DNA of 64,000 nucleotides from contig NZ_SKBU01000023.1 of NCBI RefSeq assembly GCF_004337705.1, positions 59,629-123,628 on the forward strand, in the 5' to 3' direction. Every line of letters begins with the position of its first letter. Within the stretch, counting starts at the first letter, position 1. Made by a program: the position numbers and the translations under genes. Under the pieces are notes generated by a model that made no database searches, was not told the DNA's origin, and saw only the letters and a list, made by a program, of their open reading frames with translations. The stretch comes from Rubrobacter taiwanensis (lineage in GTDB: Bacteria; Actinomycetota; Rubrobacteria; Rubrobacterales; Rubrobacteraceae). Below are positions 61,568-64,000 of this stretch, one piece after another.

Positions 61568-62514
61568 ATCCGAAGCTCCTGAGCCGGCTGCGGAAGCTGG
61601 CGGGGCCGCTGCTCATCCTGCTCGCGGCGCTGTTTCTGGGCCGCGCGATAGTCGCAGGCTGGGAAGAGGCGAGGGAGTACGACTGGCGGTTCAACGCCTT
61701 CTACCTGGCGCTCTCGGTCGGGCTGCTCTTCGCCTACTACGCGCAGCAGTGGGGCGGCTGGCGCCTGATCATGCAAAACTTCGGCGACCCGCTCTCTCAG
61801 GGGGAGTCCGGCCGCATCTGGTTCGCCTCCATCCTGGGCCGCTATGTGCCGGGGAACGTGGCGATGGTGGCCGGCCGCATCGCGCTCTGCCGCCGCCGGG
61901 GAATTCCCGGCCGCGTGACCTTCGCCAGCATGGTCTACGAGAACGCCCTCATCCTCATCTCCGCCCTCCTCTTCGCCGCCGCGACCGTACCCTTCTGGCC
62001 GGAGTTCGAGTACAAGGGTTACGCGCTCGCCCTGGCGGCCCTGGCCCCGGTCGGTCTCGCGTTGCTGCACCCCGCGATCTTCGGCCGCGCCGCGAATCTG
62101 GGGCTCCGGAAGCTCGGCCGGGAGCCGCTGGAGGCGACGCTGCCCTTCGGCCGAGTACTTCTCCTCACCCTCTACTACACCGGGGGCTGGGCGCTGCTGG
62201 GGCTGGCATTCGCCGCTCTGGCCGCATCGGTGGCTCCGGTAGGGCTCTCCGAGATTGCTCTCCTGGCCGGCGGCTACGCCTTCGCCTGGGAGGTGGGTTT
62301 CCTGGCCTTCGTAACCCCGAGCGGGCTGGGCGTGAAGGAGGTGGCGCTATACGCGGTCCTCGCGCTCGTCTTCCCCGCGCCGGTGGCGGCCGCGCTGGTC
62401 GCGGCGTCGAGGCTTTGGCAGACGCTGGCGGAGCTCACAGCGGCGGCTCTGGTCTGGCTCTCTAGGCCCGCAGCCGCGCGGATTTTTCGGAGAGCGCCGC
62501 GGGGTCCGGGATGA
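61564..62514 (+). CDS. UPF0104/lysylphosphatidylglycerol-synthase-TM-like membrane protein
   Basis: 316 aa from TTG 61564, overlapping the GT4 stop (TTGA). Eight or so helices with GRYVPGNVAMVAGRIALCRR near residue 97, the conserved R-Y-V-P-G-x-V region of the family, and TPSGLGVKEVALYAVLALVF near 258. The family includes the flippase-like domain of MprF and proteins linked to glycan or lipid export. Position after three glycosyltransferases suggests a lipid-linked sugar flippase. Its 3' end overlaps the Crp/Fnr gene by 53 nt. Confidence 0.87.
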   Translation: MNPKLLSRLRKLAGPLLILLAALFLGRAIVAGWEEAREYDWRFNAFYLALSVGLLFAYYAQQWGGWRLIMQNFGDPLSQGESGRIWFASILGRYVPGNVAMVAGRIALCRRRGIPGRVTFASMVYENALILISALLFAAATVPFWPEFEYKGYALALAALAPVGLALLHPAIFGRAANLGLRKLGREPLEATLPFGRVLLLTLYYTGGWALLGLAFAALAASVAPVGLSEIALLAGGYAFAWEVGFLAFVTPSGLGVKEVALYAVLALVFPAPVAAALVAASRLWQTLAELTAAALVWLSRPAAARIFRRAPRGPG

Positions 62515-63160
62515 GTATCCTGCGGTCCCGGACCTCTATGACACCCTCCTTCTGAAACTCGCTCATCGCCTTGGAGACCGCCTCCCGGGTGGAGGCGACC
62601 ATGTTCGCCAGCTCCTGGTGGGTGAGGCGGAAGTCCAGCACCGTCCCTTCCCCGGTCCTCCGCCCGAAGCGCTCGCTCAGGTTCAGCAGCAGTGTTGCCA
62701 GCCGGCTCGATACCTCCCGGTGCAGCAGGCTCTCCACCAGCTCGTCGGACTGCCGCAGGCGCTCGGCCAGCGCGGCGAAGAGCTTGAGGGCGAAATCCGG
62801 CTGCCGACGGATTGCCCACTCCAGGGCGGCCTTCTGCACCGCGGCCACCCGGGCATCGGTGACGGCCTCGGTGAAGACGTCCTGCCAGCGGCCCTCCACC
62901 AGGGAGAGCTTGCCGAAGATGCCCTCGTTCTTAAGCAGGGCGATGGTGGCCTCCTTGTAGTCGCCGTAGATCTTGTAGATGCGAACGGTGCCGGAGAGCA
63001 GGAAGTAGAGCTGGTCGGAAGGGTCCCCGGGCGAAAAGATGGTCTCCCCGGCCCGGAAGGTGCGCTCGGCCACCCTGAGACCGGCCCTCTCGAAGTCCCG
63101 GAGGCTGAAGCCCTCCGGAGGGCTGGTCGCAGCGAAGCCGCCCGTGTCGCGCCCGAACAT
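62462..63160 (-). CDS. Crp/Fnr-family transcriptional regulator
   Basis: 232 aa. Residues about 30-135 are the cyclic-nucleotide-binding barrel (ETIFSPGDPSDQLYFLLSGT, GIFGKLSLVEGRWQDVFTEA), in which the R-x-A ligand contact of Crp is not conserved, so cAMP sensing is uncertain. The helix-turn-helix RLTHQELANMVASTREAVSK lies near 178. No cysteine cluster for iron is present. Convergent with the UPF0104 gene. Confidence 0.92.
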   Translation of the reverse strand: MFGRDTGGFAATSPPEGFSLRDFERAGLRVAERTFRAGETIFSPGDPSDQLYFLLSGTVRIYKIYGDYKEATIALLKNEGIFGKLSLVEGRWQDVFTEAVTDARVAAVQKAALEWAIRRQPDFALKLFAALAERLRQSDELVESLLHREVSSRLATLLLNLSERFGRRTGEGTVLDFRLTHQELANMVASTREAVSKAMSEFQKEGVIEVRDRRILIPDPAALSEKSARLRA

Positions 63161-63198
63161 CCTCTTCTAAGCTCCCGGCCTCTCCGTCCCGGGCTCCC

Positions 63199-63813
63199 CT
63201 ATGCGACCCGCTGCCGCCAGCGCAGCTCAACCCCCTCCCGCTTGGCCACGAAGAGCAGGTCATCCCTCGGGCCGCCGAGATCCTTGTCGTAAAGGGTCAG
63301 CACGCAGAACCCGCTCTTCTGGTAGGCCCAGGCGAACGGGGCGATATCCCCCACCACCTCGGCGCTGGAGGCGAGCCCCCAGGCATCGGTGAGCTCCAGC
63401 CTCCGATGCACCAGATCGAGCGAGATCCGCCAGCCGGCGTCCATCGGGATGTCGAAGTAGCCGGGCAGACCGCCGTCGAGGAGCATCGTACCCCTCAGAT
63501 CCCCGGCGAAGGCCCGCTTGTGGGCCTCAACCCCGGCCAGATACTCCGAGTCGTCCACCAGCCGCAGGCTGCCGGGCACGTAGATCCTGCTCTCCGTGAT
63601 CTTCACGCCCTCCGGCGCGTAGAAGCCGATAAAAGCGACCGGAGCGCGCCACAGGTGCTGGATGACCCCTAAAGCAACGTTGCGCCGCCCGCCGCCCGCA
63701 GCCTCGGCGTAGCACACGCTCTGAAGCCGCATGTGCTGCGGCTCCCACGGGTGCGGCTCTCCCAGCCCGCGGACCCGGCGTTTGCGCCAGCCTATCTTCT
63801 GCACCTTCTCCAC
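63199..63813 (-). CDS. 204-aa protein of unknown function
   Basis: GTG 63813 opens the frame; ATG 63732 (177 aa) has GGGAG 9 nt upstream and is the better ribosome site, so the true start is open. No signal peptide, helix or known motif is seen. It has repeated beta-strand-like stretches (PVAFIGFYAPEGVKITESRI, GYFDIPMDAGWRISLDLVHR, GFCVLTLYDKDL) like a soluble sensor or lipocalin-type fold. A TAAAAT box is at 63834-63829. It may belong to the same transcript as the Crp/Fnr gene 38 nt later. Confidence 0.6.
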   Translation of the reverse strand: MEKVQKIGWRKRRVRGLGEPHPWEPQHMRLQSVCYAEAAGGGRRNVALGVIQHLWRAPVAFIGFYAPEGVKITESRIYVPGSLRLVDDSEYLAGVEAHKRAFAGDLRGTMLLDGGLPGYFDIPMDAGWRISLDLVHRRLELTDAWGLASSAEVVGDIAPFAWAYQKSGFCVLTLYDKDLGGPRDDLLFVAKREGVELRWRQRVA

Positions 63814-63847
63814 GACAGAGAAGATTTTACCATCAGCGCCCGTTCCG

Positions 63848-63888
63848 AAGAACAGAAGAAACCGGAGGGGGCGGGCTGCCCCCTCCGG
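63848..63888 (-). terminator. Terminator of the membrane-protein gene at the right edge
   Basis: CCGGAGGGGGC pairs with GCCCCCTCCGG (11 bp, 5-nt loop), followed on the minus strand by TTTCTTCTGTTCTT. Confidence 0.8.
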
Positions 63889-63912
63889 CAGAAGATCTCC
63901 GAACCGGCGCCG

Positions 63913-64000
63913 CTACTGGCGGCTGATCAGGATCAGGTACAGCAGCGTCAGAAGCGCCGTCAGAGCCGCCGCAATGTAGGTGAACGCCGCCGCCGTAAGC
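63913..64000 (-). CDS. C-terminus of a membrane protein (5' end outside window)
   Basis: The frame enters from the right edge and ends at TAG 63913. The visible 28 residues, LTAAAFTYIAAALTALLTLL plus YLILISRQ, are one hydrophobic helix ending in a short polar tail. Size and form would fit a small CcmD-like cytochrome-biogenesis subunit, but too little is visible to assign it. Confidence 0.5.
   Translation of the reverse strand, partial: LTAAAFTYIAAALTALLTLLYLILISRQ

Overview
The window is 64 kb of very GC-rich DNA with densely packed, often 1-8 nt overlapping genes, many GTG/TTG starts and strong GGAGG ribosome sites. Gene content (GuaB3-type IMPDH relative, CIRCE-controlled groL, a primary sigma factor with a short N-terminus, a GTTTAT-N14-GGGTAG promoter of the sigma-B type, ROK kinase, ECF transporter with fused ATPases) points to a deep-branching, probably thermophilic actinobacterium of the Rubrobacter type. 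That genus assignment is an inference from style and content; no marker gene settles it here.

Region 1 (1-21.4 kb) is a catabolic accessory region. One minus-strand operon runs from a carbohydrate ABC transporter (binding protein, two permeases) through a creatininase-family hydrolase, a TIM-barrel glycosidase-like protein, an MBL-fold hydrolase, a Gfo/Idh dehydrogenase and an SDR. A second minus-strand set holds a LacI regulator, another creatininase-family hydrolase, a class II aldolase, a Tm-1-like protein, a zinc alcohol dehydrogenase, a TctCBA transporter and a YhfZ-type regulator cut by the window edge. Two dehydrogenases plus a creatininase-fold hydrolase resemble the Thermotoga inositol route (oxidise twice, then hydrolyse the diketo ring), so a cyclitol-like substrate is the leading hypothesis. 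An RraA-family protein, an IclR regulator and an M81 (MlrC-like) peptidase close the region.

Region 2 (21.4-23.85 kb) is a small integrated-element remnant. A 42-bp copy of the 3' half of tRNA-His lies 2.4 kb from the intact tRNA-His gene. Between the copies are a DUF4258-DUF2283-ribbon-helix-helix trio that looks like a toxin-antitoxin module, a two-gene minus-strand operon (holin-like 55 aa, zinc-ribbon 67 aa) and broken open frames, with no integrase left.

Region 3 (23.9-46.7 kb) is mostly housekeeping: ahcY with a complete ECF transporter, a PfpI protein, tRNA-Leu, guaA, guaB3, two tiny membrane peptides, groL, the tsaD-rimI-tsaB-tsaE t6A/acetylation block with a family 4/5 uracil-DNA glycosylase, PspC, panC, rsmI, a ROK kinase, recJ, a DUF697 protein, the principal sigma factor and small membrane proteins.

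Region 4 (45.5-54.1 kb) is an oligopeptide ABC operon (two binding proteins, two permeases, two ATPases) followed by an S41 peptidase whose expected catalytic lysine is threonine. Region 5 (54.4-64 kb) has an ECF sigma/anti-sigma pair with a beta-solenoid membrane protein, then a glycosyltransferase cluster (GT87-like, GT39, GT2, GT4, UPF0104 flippase-like), a Crp/Fnr regulator, an unknown 204-aa protein and the 3' end of a membrane protein at the right edge.
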